Below are positions 36,833-46,931 of a DNA stretch of 64,000 bases, piece by piece (positions within the stretch are counted from its first letter, which is position 1; each line of letters begins with the position of its first letter). The notes under the pieces were generated by a model, which had not been told where the DNA came from, did no database searches, and saw only the letters and a list, made by a program, of their open reading frames with translations. Both the position numbers and the translations under genes were made by a program. Origin of the DNA: Paracoccus laeviglucosivorans (GTDB lineage: Bacteria; Pseudomonadota; Alphaproteobacteria; Rhodobacterales; Rhodobacteraceae). The stretch is from positions 33,301-97,300 of the forward strand of contig NZ_FXTK01000016.1 in the NCBI RefSeq assembly GCF_900182695.1. Reading direction: 5' to 3'.

Positions 36833-38194
36833 ATGGTGCATATCTGGGCAGAACGGGCCTTGCTGCCCAATGGCTGGGCCGAAAACGTGCTGGTCGGGCT
36901 GGCGGATGGCCGGATCGATTCGGTGACGCCGGACGCCGCCCCCGCCGGGCATCGCGTGGGGCTGTTGCTGCCCGCGCAGGCCAACCTGCACAGCCACGCC
37001 TTTCAGCGTGCCATGGCGGGCCTATCCGAGGCGAAGGGCCCCGAACCCCGCGACACCTTCTGGACATGGCGCCAGATCATGTATCGCTTTCTGGACCACC
37101 TGACGCCCGATGACGTGCAGGCCATCGCGGCCCTGGTCCAGATCGAGATGCTGGAGGCGGGCTATGCCACCAATGTCGAATTCCATTATCTGCATCACCG
37201 TCCGGGCGGCGGCCATTATGACGACATCGCGGAAATGTCGGCGCGGATCGTCGCGGCCACCGCACAGACCGGCATCGGACTGACGCTGCTGCCGGTGCAT
37301 TACCAGTTCGGCGGCGTGGACCGTCGCCCGCTTGGTCCCGGCCAGCAACGGTTCGGCACGACGCCTGACGAATTCCTGCGCCTGCTGGACGGCGCACAGG
37401 CGGCGATGCGTGACCTGCCCCGCGATGCGGGCATCGGTGTCGCGCCGCATTCCCTGCGGGCCGTCAGCCCGGAAGGTCTGGCGCTATGCACCACCCTGCG
37501 CCCCGACCGCCCCCTGCACATGCACCTTGCCGAACAGACCCCCGAGATCGAGGAGATCAACGCCGCCTATGGCCTGCGTCCCGTCGAATGGCTGCTGGCC
37601 CATCACGCCCCGGACCGCCGCTGGACGCTGATCCACCTGACCCATATGACGCCCGACGAAACCGTACGCCTTGCCGCAACGGGCGCGGTCGCGGGACTGT
37701 GCCCGATCACCGAATCGTCTCTGGGCGACGGCATCTTCAACGGCACGATCTGGGCGGGGGCGCAGGGGCGGATGGGTTTCGGCTCGGACAGCAACATCCG
37801 CATCTCGCTGACCGAGGAGATGCGGACGCTGGAATACAGCCAGCGCCTGCGCGACCGGGGGCGGGCGATCCTGGCCACGCCCGACCGTTCGACCGCGCGG
37901 GTGATCTATGATGCCGGGCTGGATGCCAGCGCGACGGCGGCGGGCCGCGACACGGGCGCGATACGGACGGGGCTGTGGGCCGATCTTTGCGCCGTGGATC
38001 TGGACAATACCGTGATGGCGGGCCGCAAGGGCGATCAGATGCTGGACAGTCTGGTCTTTGCAGGTCACGACGGTCTGATCCGCGATGTCTGGTCGGCGGG
38101 GCGGCATGTCGTGCAGGACGGCCGCCACATTGCCCGCGACGCCATCGTGGCCGACTATCTGACGACCATCCACCGCCTGCAGGAGCGCATGTGA
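36833..38194 (+). CDS. hutF: Formimidoylglutamate deiminase
   Basis: 453 residues, an amidohydrolase of the HutF type: PAQANLHSHAFQRAMAGLSE gives metal ligands near 45-55, EFHYLHHRPGG, the MHLAEQTPEIEE segment and GLCPITESSLGDGIF with a GSDSNIRISLTEEMRTLEY motif. It converts formiminoglutamate to N-formylglutamate and ammonia, so histidine goes to glutamate through hutG. The stop overlaps the GTG of hutC. Confidence 0.95.
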   Translation: MVHIWAERALLPNGWAENVLVGLADGRIDSVTPDAAPAGHRVGLLLPAQANLHSHAFQRAMAGLSEAKGPEPRDTFWTWRQIMYRFLDHLTPDDVQAIAALVQIEMLEAGYATNVEFHYLHHRPGGGHYDDIAEMSARIVAATAQTGIGLTLLPVHYQFGGVDRRPLGPGQQRFGTTPDEFLRLLDGAQAAMRDLPRDAGIGVAPHSLRAVSPEGLALCTTLRPDRPLHMHLAEQTPEIEEINAAYGLRPVEWLLAHHAPDRRWTLIHLTHMTPDETVRLAATGAVAGLCPITESSLGDGIFNGTIWAGAQGRMGFGSDSNIRISLTEEMRTLEYSQRLRDRGRAILATPDRSTARVIYDAGLDASATAAGRDTGAIRTGLWADLCAVDLDNTVMAGRKGDQMLDSLVFAGHDGLIRDVWSAGRHVVQDGRHIARDAIVADYLTTIHRLQERM

Positions 38195-38895
38195 ACGACC
38201 GCCCCCTTGCCAACAAGGCGCAAGCCATCGCCAGCGAAGTGCGCCGCCGCATCGTGGACCGCGAATGGCGGCAGGGCGACCGCATCCCGGATGAGGCCGA
38301 GCTGGCCGTGACCTTTGGCGTGGCCCGCGCCACGGTGAACAAAGCCCTGCAAATGCTGGCGGACGAAGGGCTGTTGGACCGCAAGCGACGCGCGGGCACG
38401 CATGTCACCGTGAACCCTGCCCGCCGCGCCACGCTGACCATTCCCATCGTGCGCGAACAGATCGAACAGGCGGGCATGACCTATAGCCACCGCGTCATCG
38501 CCCAACGCCGCAGCCCGATCCCTGCCGACATCGCCGCCCGCATGGAACTGCCCGAAGGCGCCGAGCTGATCCACCTGCGCACCGTCCATTACGGCGACGG
38601 CAATCCGTTTCAGGCCGAAGACCGTTGGATCAACCCGGTCGCAGCACCCGGTGTGGACCTGATCGACTTTCACCGCATCAATCCGAACGAATGGCTGGTG
38701 CGCAATTTCCCGTGGCTGCGCGGCGACATGGTGTTTTCCGCCGAGAACGCCGATGCCCGCGACGCGCGGCTGCTGGGCACGCGGCAGGGGACCGCGCTTT
38801 TGATCCTGCAACGCACGACATGGAACGATCTTGGGGCCATCACCTCGGTCCGGCTGGCCTTTCATCCGGGCTATTGCCTGATCGCCTCGCCCTAG
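38191..38895 (+). CDS. hutC: Histidine utilization repressor HutC (GntR family)
   Basis: 234 residues from a GTG at 38191, four bases inside hutF and preceded by AGGAG. An N-terminal winged HTH (about 5-70; GDRIPDEAELAVTFGVARATVNKALQMLADEGLL) precedes a UTRA effector domain (about 95-234), the HutC subfamily fold. HutC represses hut genes until urocanate binds. The neighbouring repeats at 36769-36807 are the natural target. Confidence 0.93.
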   Translation: MNDRPLANKAQAIASEVRRRIVDREWRQGDRIPDEAELAVTFGVARATVNKALQMLADEGLLDRKRRAGTHVTVNPARRATLTIPIVREQIEQAGMTYSHRVIAQRRSPIPADIAARMELPEGAELIHLRTVHYGDGNPFQAEDRWINPVAAPGVDLIDFHRINPNEWLVRNFPWLRGDMVFSAENADARDARLLGTRQGTALLILQRTTWNDLGAITSVRLAFHPGYCLIASP

Positions 38896-38952
38896 CTTCA
38901 CTTTTCGCGGTGTATCGCCTAAGACGCTTGCCAATCCCAAAAAGGAAAAGCC

Positions 38953-39741
38953 ATGGCCAGCGCCAATCTCAACATCATGATCAAGGCCGCGCGCAAGGCG
39001 GGCCGCAGCCTCGTCAAGGACTTCCGCGAGGTGGAAAACCTTCAGGTCAGCGTCAAGGGCGCGGGCGATTTCGTCAGCCGCGCCGACCGCGAGGCCGAGC
39101 GGATCATCAAGGAAGAACTGCGCACCGCCCGCCCGAACTATGGCTGGATCGGCGAGGAAACCGGCGAGGAAGCGGGCGAAGACCCCACCCGCCGCTGGAT
39201 CGTGGACCCGCTGGACGGCACCACTAACTTTCTGCACGGCCTGCCGCATTGGGCCGTGTCGATCGCGCTGGAACACAAGGGCGAGATCGTCGCCGCCGTG
39301 GTCTTTGACGCCGCCAAAGACGAAATGTTCACCGCCGAGCGTGGCGATGGCGCGTTCCTGAACGACCGCCGCATCCGCGTTTCTGGCCGTCGCCAGATGA
39401 TCGAATCGATCTTTGCGACCGGCGTGCCCTTTGGCGGTCGTGGCACCCTGCCCGCCACCATCCGCGACCTGTCGCGCCTGATGCCGGTGACGGCGGGCGT
39501 GCGCCGCTGGGGCGCTGCCGCGCTGGATCTGGCCTATGTCGCCTGCGGTCGTTTCGACGGCTACTGGGAACGCGGCATCAATTCGTGGGACGTGGCGGCG
39601 GGCATCCTGCTGGTCAAGGAAGCCGGCGGTTTCGTCGAGCCGATCCGGTCCGAGGAAAGCGTCATCGAATCCGGCAACATCATCGCCGCCAATGCGCAAT
39701 TGTTCGAAGGCTTTGCGGAAATCATCCGCAGCCGCGACTAA
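38953..39741 (+). CDS. suhB: Inositol-1-monophosphatase family phosphatase
   Basis: 262 residues. Metal-binding motifs are complete: GEE near 67-69, DPLDGTTNF at 85-93 and WDVAAGILLVKEAGG near 210. Bacterial SuhB dephosphorylates inositol phosphate and in E. coli also stabilises the NusA antitermination complex on rRNA; whether that role applies here is unknown. AAAGGAAAA precedes the ATG. It is followed at 60 bases by the EamA gene. Confidence 0.88.
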   Translation: MASANLNIMIKAARKAGRSLVKDFREVENLQVSVKGAGDFVSRADREAERIIKEELRTARPNYGWIGEETGEEAGEDPTRRWIVDPLDGTTNFLHGLPHWAVSIALEHKGEIVAAVVFDAAKDEMFTAERGDGAFLNDRRIRVSGRRQMIESIFATGVPFGGRGTLPATIRDLSRLMPVTAGVRRWGAAALDLAYVACGRFDGYWERGINSWDVAAGILLVKEAGGFVEPIRSEESVIESGNIIAANAQLFEGFAEIIRSRD

Positions 39742-39801
39742 AGGCCCGTTGACGTTTGGGCAGGCCGGGCGCATGGCTTCCATACCAAGCGCAGGCCTGC
39801 C

Positions 39802-40752
39802 ATGACACAGAACGAACCTACCCTGCCCCAGCCCGCCATTCAGGCCCCCGCCGTTCCCCCGAAATCGGCACCGGGTTCGGATCAGTTGGGCAAGGCCACG
39901 ATCCTGATCTGCGTGGCTGCGTTCATTTTTGCCACGCAGGACGGGATTTCGCGGTTTCTGGGCGCGAATTACTCGCCCGTGTTCATCACGATGCTGCGCT
40001 ATTGGTTCTTTACGATCTTCGTCATGGCGATCGTCCTGCGGCAGCCCGGCGGCTTTCGGGCCGCGATCCACAGCAAGCGGCCATGGACGCAGGTGGCGCG
40101 CGGCATCATTCTGGCGCTGGAAATCGTGGTCACGATCGAGGCGTTCGTCCGGCTTGGCCTGATCAACACCCACGCGATATTCGCCTGTTATCCGTTGCTG
40201 ATCTCGGTCCTGTCCGGGCCGGTTCTGGGCGAAAAGGTCGGCTGGCGCCGCTGGCTGGCCGTTGCGGTCGGTTTCTGCGGCATCCTGATCGTGCTGAAAC
40301 CCGGCAGCGGGGTGTTTTCATCCTCGGCCGCGCTGCCATTTCTGGGCGCGGTGATGTTTGCGGTCTACGGCCTGCTGACGCGGCTGGTCGCACGCGACGA
40401 TACGGCGGTGGTCAGCTTTTTCTGGACCTCGGTCATCGGGGCCATCACCATGACGATCATCGGATTGCGGACGTGGGAACCGATTGCAGCCAAGGACATG
40501 CCGTGGCTGCTGGTGCTGTGCGTCTGCGCCTTTGTGGCGCATTTCATGCTGATCAAGGCCTATGAACTGGCCGAGGCATCCGCGCTGCAACCCTTCAGCT
40601 ATACGCAGCTTGTCTGGGTCAGCATCTTTGGCGTGGTGATCTTTGGCGAGACGCTGGCACCGAACGTCGCCATCGGCGGTGTGATCGTGGTGGGTGCGGG
40701 GCTGTTCACCTGGTGGCGGTCTCGGCAGCGCGAGAGGCAGGGACCGGCCTGA
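39802..40752 (+). CDS. EamA-family (DMT) transporter
   Basis: 316 residues. After a 30-residue Pro/Ala/Thr-rich N-terminus there are two EamA repeats (about 35-165 and 175-310), about ten helices in all, with the typical GEKVGWRRWLAVAVGFCGILIVLKPG and the second repeat's EASALQPFSYTQLVWVSIFGVVIFGE. Exporter or importer of metabolites, substrate unknown. The last 47 bases overlap the convergent lytic transglycosylase gene. Confidence 0.85.
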   Translation: MTQNEPTLPQPAIQAPAVPPKSAPGSDQLGKATILICVAAFIFATQDGISRFLGANYSPVFITMLRYWFFTIFVMAIVLRQPGGFRAAIHSKRPWTQVARGIILALEIVVTIEAFVRLGLINTHAIFACYPLLISVLSGPVLGEKVGWRRWLAVAVGFCGILIVLKPGSGVFSSSAALPFLGAVMFAVYGLLTRLVARDDTAVVSFFWTSVIGAITMTIIGLRTWEPIAAKDMPWLLVLCVCAFVAHFMLIKAYELAEASALQPFSYTQLVWVSIFGVVIFGETLAPNVAIGGVIVVGAGLFTWWRSRQRERQGPA

Positions 40753-42886
40753 CCGCCCCCGATACCGGGGCGGTTGCCGCGGCGCTTGCCTCCTCGATCA
40801 CCAGCACGGGGCGGATGATTTCGCGCAGCACGCCACCCGCCGCCATATCCGCCAGCGCCCGCGCCGACATGGGCGGGCGCGGCGAAACGGCCAGCCGGAT
40901 CGGCGGTTGCGGCGGTGCGGGCATCAGCCCACCCCCGGTCAGGTCAAATGTCGGCACGATGGGCGCGGGATGGCCCATGATGCGCGCGCGATAGATCGGC
41001 AGCGATTCCGCCACCCGCATCACGTAGTTGCGGGTTTCGTCAAAGGGGATCATCTCGACCCATTCCACCGGATCCGCGCCTTGCCGCAGATCGCCGAAAT
41101 CGCCCAGCCAACGCGCCGGACGCCCCGGCCCCGCGTTATAACCCGACGAGACCAGCGCGATCGAGGTGCCAAAGCGTTCGCGCAGCCCGTCCAGATAGGC
41201 GCTGCCAAGGCGGGCGTTATAGGCGGCATCGCGGGTCATGCGGCGCTGGTCGAACGGCTCGCCCAGCTTGCGGGCCATGGCGCGGCCCGTGTCCGGCATG
41301 ACCTGCATCAGCCCCAGCGCGCCGACATGCGATGAAACCGTGTGGTTGAATTCGCTTTCGCGCCGCGCAATCGACATGACCAGTTCGGGCGGCAGGCCCA
41401 AGGGCTTCGTCTCAAGCCCGGTCAGCGGGAAATAGGCGGCGGGATAGATCACGCCCTTGGCCGCCGCTGCCTTGGCCAGACGCAGGGCGTGCCATGGCCT
41501 GCGCACCTCAAGCATCAGGCGGGACATGCGGCCAATGTCTTCGGGCGGGGCGGTTTCGGCCAGATGCAGAAAGAACCGCGCCGCCTGATCGGGTTCGTTC
41601 GCGGCCAGCAGCCAGACGCCCGCCTGCCAGACCGGATTCTGCCGCAGCTCGCTGCCCCGCCAGTCGGGCAGCGTGTCGGATGCCAGCCCCGGCACGGCCA
41701 GTTCGGGCTGCATGGGCTGGCGCAGCTTTTCCGCCGCAAGCTGGCCGTAATAGGCGGTCTGCCACTGCGCCGCCTGCGCGTATTGATCCTGCGCCTGCGC
41801 TGCTTGTCCCGCCGCGTCATGCGTGCGGGCCAGCCAGTAATGCGCACGGGACCGCGGGATCGGGCTGGCCACGCCCGCCTCAAGCCGCTGGAAATGCGCC
41901 AGCGCCCGGTCGGTCGCGCCCTGCTTCAGCGCGGCAAATCCCGCCAGCCATTCCAGATCGATGAACTCATCGCTGCCTGCGGGCATGAAATGCGCGGCAG
42001 CCAGCCGCTCGGCCAGACCCCAGTTCCCGGCCCGCATCGCGGCGCGGGAATAATCGGCGCGCAGCCCGGCCCATGCTTCCGGGTCGCGCAGCGCCTCGGC
42101 GCTGGTCGAGCGTTCAAGCATCAGATCGCGCGCCAGATCGGTCATCTTCGCCCGCACCCGCCAGCGGAACCGGTCCAGCGCCAGACCCGCATCGCCGCGC
42201 TGCATATCCGACAGGCCAAGGATCAACGCATCGACGCCCGCCTGCCCCGATTGCGTGGCGATCCGCGCCCGGCCCAAGGCCTGCGCGGCAGGCGTAGCCA
42301 AGGGCAGCACGTCCTGCGCCGACTGCCATTCGCCCTGATCCAGCAGGTTCATCAGCCGCGCATCATGCAGCGGCAGCACGTCGGGACCATGGGCCGCGAC
42401 AAAGACCTCGGCCTCGGATTTGGTCAGCGGATGTGTGGTCCAGAACCGCGCGGTTTCGGCACGCGCGGCGTCAGGGTCCAGCGCGGAAAGCGCGGTGATC
42501 AGCGATTGCGCGCCGTTCAGCGTGTCGGGATGGCGGCCTCCGAACCACGCGATGATCTGCGCGGGCGGCAGATCGGGGTTCAGCGTCGCGTCGCCGCGCC
42601 GATACAGCAGCGCCATGCCCGGCCAGTCGCGATGGGCCAGCGCGAATTCCAGATATTCGGGAAAGTTCCCCTGCCCCGCCCGCAGCTTTTGCCATTGCAC
42701 CAGACTTTGCGCGATGGGACCGGATTGCGCCGCAAGCATCTGGGCCTGCACCCAGTCGCGCTGATAGGCATGGGCCAGGGCGCCGGTCAACGCCTGCGTA
42801 TCCTCGGCCATGGCCGGACGCAGGCCGAAAGCCAGCATCAGGGCGGCAGCGGTCGTGAAAATCCTGTCGCGCAAAGGATACATCAT
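40706..42886 (-). CDS. slt: Soluble lytic murein transglycosylase (Slt-like)
   Basis: 726 residues. A signal peptide (about 1-28, ending RPAMA) precedes a long helical Slt70-like superhelix and an SLT domain near 490-630. The catalytic Glu is in [27 protein letters not shown] (about 510), followed by [13 protein letters not shown]. It cleaves peptidoglycan with formation of 1,6-anhydromuramic ends. Two ATGs abut (42886, 42883); either is possible. It is divergent from dapA and its tail overlaps the EamA gene. Confidence 0.9.
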   Translation of the reverse strand: MMYPLRDRIFTTAAALMLAFGLRPAMAEDTQALTGALAHAYQRDWVQAQMLAAQSGPIAQSLVQWQKLRAGQGNFPEYLEFALAHRDWPGMALLYRRGDATLNPDLPPAQIIAWFGGRHPDTLNGAQSLITALSALDPDAARAETARFWTTHPLTKSEAEVFVAAHGPDVLPLHDARLMNLLDQGEWQSAQDVLPLATPAAQALGRARIATQSGQAGVDALILGLSDMQRGDAGLALDRFRWRVRAKMTDLARDLMLERSTSAEALRDPEAWAGLRADYSRAAMRAGNWGLAERLAAAHFMPAGSDEFIDLEWLAGFAALKQGATDRALAHFQRLEAGVASPIPRSRAHYWLARTHDAAGQAAQAQDQYAQAAQWQTAYYGQLAAEKLRQPMQPELAVPGLASDTLPDWRGSELRQNPVWQAGVWLLAANEPDQAARFFLHLAETAPPEDIGRMSRLMLEVRRPWHALRLAKAAAAKGVIYPAAYFPLTGLETKPLGLPPELVMSIARRESEFNHTVSSHVGALGLMQVMPDTGRAMARKLGEPFDQRRMTRDAAYNARLGSAYLDGLRERFGTSIALVSSGYNAGPGRPARWLGDFGDLRQGADPVEWVEMIPFDETRNYVMRVAESLPIYRARIMGHPAPIVPTFDLTGGGLMPAPPQPPIRLAVSPRPPMSARALADMAAGGVLREIIRPVLVIEEASAAATAPVSGAVRPVPASRAAETATR

Positions 42887-42989
42887 GGCCCCATTTCTGC
42901 GGGGAATGGCCGGGCGGCGCAACTCACATCCTTGGCAAGCGATGCTTCGGCATGTAAGGCCGTTCAGAACCCAACTTCAGGATACTGTC

Positions 42990-43865
42990 ATGTTCAAAGG
43001 CTCCTTGCCCGCGCTGGTCACGCCATTCACCCCCAACGGGGATCTGGATATCCCCGCGCTGAAGAAGCTGGTCGAATGGCATATCGCCGAGGGCAGCCAT
43101 GGGCTGGTCCCCGTCGGCACCACCGGCGAAAGCCCCACCTTGACCCATGACGAACACCGTCAGGTCGTCGAGGAAGTCGTGACACTGGTCGCGGGCCGCA
43201 TTCCGGTCATCGCGGGCGCAGGCTCGAACTCGACCCACGAAGGGATCGGTCTGGTCCAGCACGCGCAGTCCGCAGGTGCAGATGGCGCGCTGGTCGTCAC
43301 GCCCTATTACAACAAGCCGACGCAGCCGGGCCTGATTGCGCATTACCGCGCGCTGCATGACGCCAGCGATCTGCCGATCATCATCTATAACATCCCCGGC
43401 CGGTCGGTCATCGACATGTCGCCCGACACCATGGGCGAACTGGCGAAACTGCCGCGCATCGTCGGCGTGAAAGACGCCACCGGCAAGCTGGAGCGTGTCA
43501 GCCAGCAGCGCATTACCTGCGGCCCTGATTTCATCCAGCTTTCGGGTGAGGACGCCACCGCGCTTGGCTTCAACGCGCATGGCGGCGTCGGTTGCATCTC
43601 GGTCACGGCGAACGTCGCGCCGCGTCTTTGCGCCGAATTCCAGAATGCGACGCTGGCGGGTGATTACGCCAAGGCGCTGGAATATCAGGACAAGCTGATG
43701 CCGCTGCACGAAGCGATCTTCATCGAGCCGGGCGTGGCGGGCGCGAAATACGCCATGTCGCGGCTGGGCCTGTGCGGCGAACATGTCCGCCTGCCGCTGG
43801 TCGGGCTGACGGACGGCACCAAGGCGCGGATCGACACTGCCCTGAAACATGCGGGCCTGCTGTAA
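42990..43865 (+). CDS. dapA: 4-Hydroxy-tetrahydrodipicolinate synthase
   Basis: 291 residues. Key residues fall exactly where expected: T44 and T45, Y133 and the Schiff-base K161 (in [12 protein letters not shown]). YYNKPTQ and IYNIPGRS are also present. It condenses pyruvate with aspartate semialdehyde, the first committed step to lysine and meso-diaminopimelate. The start at 42990 has AGGA upstream; the longer in-frame extension overlaps slt and was dropped. A terminator follows. Confidence 0.96.
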   Translation: MFKGSLPALVTPFTPNGDLDIPALKKLVEWHIAEGSHGLVPVGTTGESPTLTHDEHRQVVEEVVTLVAGRIPVIAGAGSNSTHEGIGLVQHAQSAGADGALVVTPYYNKPTQPGLIAHYRALHDASDLPIIIYNIPGRSVIDMSPDTMGELAKLPRIVGVKDATGKLERVSQQRITCGPDFIQLSGEDATALGFNAHGGVGCISVTANVAPRLCAEFQNATLAGDYAKALEYQDKLMPLHEAIFIEPGVAGAKYAMSRLGLCGEHVRLPLVGLTDGTKARIDTALKHAGLL

Positions 43866-43891
43866 GCCAGCAGCCCTGCCCGACATGCGAA

Positions 43892-43917
43892 ACGCGGCCC
43901 CGGAGGCCGCGTTTTTT
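43892..43917 (+). terminator. Rho-independent terminator, dapA
   Basis: An ACGCGGCC/GGCCGCGT stem with a five-base loop is followed by six T's on the plus strand. The mnhG stop adjoins it (43917), and the reverse strand has a TTTCG tract, so it probably serves both convergent units. Confidence 0.85.
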
Positions 43918-44264
43918 CATTTCCGCTTGGCGAATGTGGCCCAGTCCCCTTTGTCGGGCGGCGGGATGTCCCGCTTGCGCCACAGCAGATGCATATTCGC
44001 CTTGGCGACAAGGTTCCCTGCGACCGGCGCGGTCAGAAACAGGAACAGGGTGATCAGCAGTTCATGCCAGCTCACACCCTGACCCTGCGACGGGAACCAG
44101 ACCAGCGATGCGATCAGCACGGCCCCCACGCCCAGCGTCGCGGATTTTGTCGGCGCGTGCAGCCGCGTCATCGGATCGGGCAGCTTGATCAGCCCGAAAG
44201 ACCCAATCAGCCCGAACAGACCACCAATCACCAAAAGGCCCGAGACTGCGATTTCCCAAACCAT
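43917..44264 (-). CDS. mnhG: Na+/H+ antiporter subunit G
   Basis: 115 residues with three hydrophobic helices and the MnhG/PhaG pattern GLFGLIGSFGLIKLPDPMTRLHAPTKSATLGVG. It is the last gene of the mnhABCDEFG operon, nine bases after mnhF. The complex exchanges cytoplasmic Na+ or K+ for protons and supports alkali and salt tolerance. Confidence 0.93.
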   Translation of the reverse strand: MVWEIAVSGLLVIGGLFGLIGSFGLIKLPDPMTRLHAPTKSATLGVGAVLIASLVWFPSQGQGVSWHELLITLFLFLTAPVAGNLVAKANMHLLWRKRDIPPPDKGDWATFAKRK

Positions 44265-44273
44265 CCCCGCCCC

Positions 44274-44543
44274 CTATTCGATAATGTCGCCGCGCAGCAC
44301 GAATTTCGCGTAAGCCACGGTCGAGACGAATCCCAGCATGGCAAACAGCAGCGCCGCCTCGAAATAAATCCCCGTGCCACGATCGATGCCGAACAGCGCC
44401 AGCAGCGCGATGGCGTTGACGGTCAGCGTGTCCAGCGCAATCACCCGGTCACCAATCGCCGGGCCGCGCAGCACGCGGTAAAGGCAGCACAGCATTGCCA
44501 CTCCGAAGCAGCCATAGGCAAAGGCCAGCGCATATCCGATCAT
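44274..44543 (-). CDS. mnhF: Na+/H+ antiporter subunit F
   Basis: 89 residues with three helices. RVLRGPAIGDRVIALDTLTVNAIALLALFGI is the characteristic MnhF segment. The ATG at 44543 overlaps the mnhE stop as ATGA. Confidence 0.93.
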   Translation of the reverse strand: MIGYALAFAYGCFGVAMLCCLYRVLRGPAIGDRVIALDTLTVNAIALLALFGIDRGTGIYFEAALLFAMLGFVSTVAYAKFVLRGDIIE

Positions 44544-45031
44544 GCGAATATCCTTTTCAGCCGGGATTCGTAGCGGGTCTTGATTTCATCGACGACGGCC
44601 AGAGGATCGGGGGCGTGCAGGCAATGCACCAGCAGCGCCCGCCCGTCTTGGGACAGATCGCAGGTCAGCGTGCCGGGCGTCAGGGTGATGGTAGCGGCAA
44701 GGGTCGTGATCGCCTCGGGCTGGCGCAGGTCCAGGGGGATGGTGATCCATGCCGGACGCAGGCTTTTGCGCGGCACGAACAGCACGATCCAGGCCACGCT
44801 GAAATTGGCGCGCAGAATGTCCCACAGCACCACGGCGACATAGCCGGGGATGCGATGCGGCGCACGGATGCGGGCGGCATCGGGCCAGTATGGCGCGGTC
44901 AGCAGCGGCACGATCGTGCCCACCATGGCCGCAAAGATCAGCGATCCCACGGCCCAGCGGTTGACCAGCAGCATCCAGACCAGCGCCAGTGTCAGCGACA
45001 GCAGCGGGTGCGGGAACAGGCGGCGCATCAT
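44540..45031 (-). CDS. mnhE: Na+/H+ antiporter subunit E
   Basis: 163 residues, two to three N-terminal helices and a cytoplasmic tail. ANFSVAWIVLFVP and TLTPGTLTCDLSQDGRALLVHCL match the MnhE family. ATG ATG at 45031 overlaps the mnhD stop. Confidence 0.93.
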   Translation of the reverse strand: MMRRLFPHPLLSLTLALVWMLLVNRWAVGSLIFAAMVGTIVPLLTAPYWPDAARIRAPHRIPGYVAVVLWDILRANFSVAWIVLFVPRKSLRPAWITIPLDLRQPEAITTLAATITLTPGTLTCDLSQDGRALLVHCLHAPDPLAVVDEIKTRYESRLKRIFA

Positions 45032-46593
45032 TTCGCCCCCTCCTGCCCGGACAGCACGGCGCGGATATAGGCGTCGGGATCGGCAAGCTGCGCCGCCGTC
45101 GCCTGCGCCAGATCCATCGCAGGCCCGGCAAATATCGTCAGCGCGACCAGCCCGGCCAACAACGCGCCGACCGCGACAGCCGCCAGCGCCGGCGATGCGG
45201 CATCGCCCAGATCCTGCACCGGCTCATGGGTTTCCAGCTTGGTCGGGATCGGCCCCCCCGCCCAGACGCCCCCCGCCAGAACCCGTGCCGGTTCCGCGGA
45301 TTTCCAGAACAGCAGCGAGCCTGCCCGCGCCATGCCATAGACCGCGATCAACGAAGTCAGCAGCACCACTGCCCAGACCACCGGCGCATCGCGCGTGGCG
45401 TCCAGCACCAGCAGCTTGCCCAGAAAACCCGACAAGGGCGGCATTCCCACGACGGCAATGGCTATGGCCATGAACAGCCCTGCGACCAAGCCGCCCAGCT
45501 TCGGCCCTTCGCGCAGCCACAGATCGCCGCGCCTTGCGCCGATCATGTCTACGACCAGAAACAGCGCCGCCGCCGCCAGCGTCGAATGGACGGTATAGAA
45601 CATACCTGCCGCAATGCCCTGCGGCGTGAACTGCGCCACCGCGATGACCAGCGTGCCCACGGACCCGATTGCCGCAAAAGCCGCCAGCCGCCCCAGATTG
45701 CGCGACCCCAGCACGCCCACCTGCCCCACGATCAGCGTGAACAGCGCGGCGGGCAGCAGCAGATCCCTGATCACCCCTTCGGTCACGGCATCCTGCGGAA
45801 AGACCAGCATCCCAAAGCGGATGATGGCATAGACCCCGACCTTGGTCATGATCGCAAACAGCGCGGCCACCGGGCCCGGCGCATTGGCATAGGTCGAGGG
45901 CAGCCAGAAATGCAGCGGCACCAGCGCGGCCTTGATCGCGAAGACCAGCATCAGCATCACCGCGCCCGTGCGCAATAGCGCGGTGTCCTGCGCGGGCATC
46001 GCGGCGACCCGCGCAGCCATATCGGCCATGTTCAGCGTGCCGGTCACCGCGTAAAGCACCCCCAGCGCCGCCAGAAACAGCGCCGAACCTGCAAGGTTGA
46101 AGGCGATATACTGCACCCCTGCGCGCAGACGCATCCCCCCGCCACCATGCGTCATCAGACCATAGCTGGCGATCAGCAAAATCTCGAAGAACACGAACAG
46201 GTTAAAGGCGTCTCCGGTCAGGAAGGCACCGCAGATGCCCATCAGCTGGAACTGCCAAAGCGCGTGGAAATGCCAGCCCTTGCGGTCCCAGCCCGAGCCG
46301 AAGGCATAGATCTGCACCGCCAGCGCCATGGCCGAGGTCAGCACCAGCATCACCCCCGCCAGCCGGTCAAGCATCAGCACGATCCCGAACGGTGCGGCCC
46401 AGTTGCCCAGCCGATAGACCCGCACCTGCCCGTCCAGCGACAGGCCCAGCAGCCAGACAGACACCGCCAGCAGCAGCACCGTCCCGGCGATCGAAAATAC
46501 CCGTTGCAGCAGCAGATCGCCCCGCATCCACAGGATGATCAGCGCACCGATCACGGCGGGCAGCAGAACGGGGGTGATGATAAGATGGCTCAT
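45028..46593 (-). CDS. mnhD: Na+/H+ antiporter subunit D
   Basis: 521 residues from the ATG at 46593, four bases inside mnhC; the in-frame region beyond, up to 46995, is not antiporter-like. About 14 helices of the NADH-dehydrogenase ND2/ND4/ND5 family (GDAFNLFVFFEILLIASYGLM, KAALVPLHFWLPSTYANAPGPVAALFAIMTKVG). Contains the conserved Lys and His expected in proton-translocating helices. Core ion-translocating subunit together with MnhA. Confidence 0.94.
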   Translation of the reverse strand: MSHLIITPVLLPAVIGALIILWMRGDLLLQRVFSIAGTVLLLAVSVWLLGLSLDGQVRVYRLGNWAAPFGIVLMLDRLAGVMLVLTSAMALAVQIYAFGSGWDRKGWHFHALWQFQLMGICGAFLTGDAFNLFVFFEILLIASYGLMTHGGGGMRLRAGVQYIAFNLAGSALFLAALGVLYAVTGTLNMADMAARVAAMPAQDTALLRTGAVMLMLVFAIKAALVPLHFWLPSTYANAPGPVAALFAIMTKVGVYAIIRFGMLVFPQDAVTEGVIRDLLLPAALFTLIVGQVGVLGSRNLGRLAAFAAIGSVGTLVIAVAQFTPQGIAAGMFYTVHSTLAAAALFLVVDMIGARRGDLWLREGPKLGGLVAGLFMAIAIAVVGMPPLSGFLGKLLVLDATRDAPVVWAVVLLTSLIAVYGMARAGSLLFWKSAEPARVLAGGVWAGGPIPTKLETHEPVQDLGDAASPALAAVAVGALLAGLVALTIFAGPAMDLAQATAAQLADPDAYIRAVLSGQEGAK

Positions 46594-46931
46594 CGCGGCG
46601 GCTCCCGATCGTCCTTGGGCATGTCCACGCGGTCGTCGCCACCTTCCAGAAACGCGCCAAGCGCCATCATCACCGTCACCGCCGTCATTCCGAATGAAAT
46701 CACGATGGCCGTCAGCACCAGCGCCTGCGGCAGCGGGTCGGTATAGCTGGCCCCGGCGCGCAGGATCGGCGGGCGGTCCACGACCAGCCTGCCGGTCGCG
46801 AACAGAAACAGGTTGATCGCATAGCTCAGCATCGTCGTGCCCAGCACCACGGCAAAGCTGCGGCGGCGCAGGATCAGATAGATCGCGGCAGCGGTCATGG
46901 CGCCGATGGCGCTGGCCAAAAGTGCCTCCAT
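46590..46931 (-). CDS. mnhC: Na+/H+ antiporter subunit C
   Basis: 113 residues, three helices, related to NuoK: MEALLASAIGAMTAAAIYLILRR, GTTMLSYAINLFLFATGRL and DPLPQALVLTAIVISFGMTAVTVMMA. The ATG at 46931 shares one base with the mnhA stop (TGATG). Confidence 0.93.
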   Translation of the reverse strand: MEALLASAIGAMTAAAIYLILRRRSFAVVLGTTMLSYAINLFLFATGRLVVDRPPILRAGASYTDPLPQALVLTAIVISFGMTAVTVMMALGAFLEGGDDRVDMPKDDREPPR

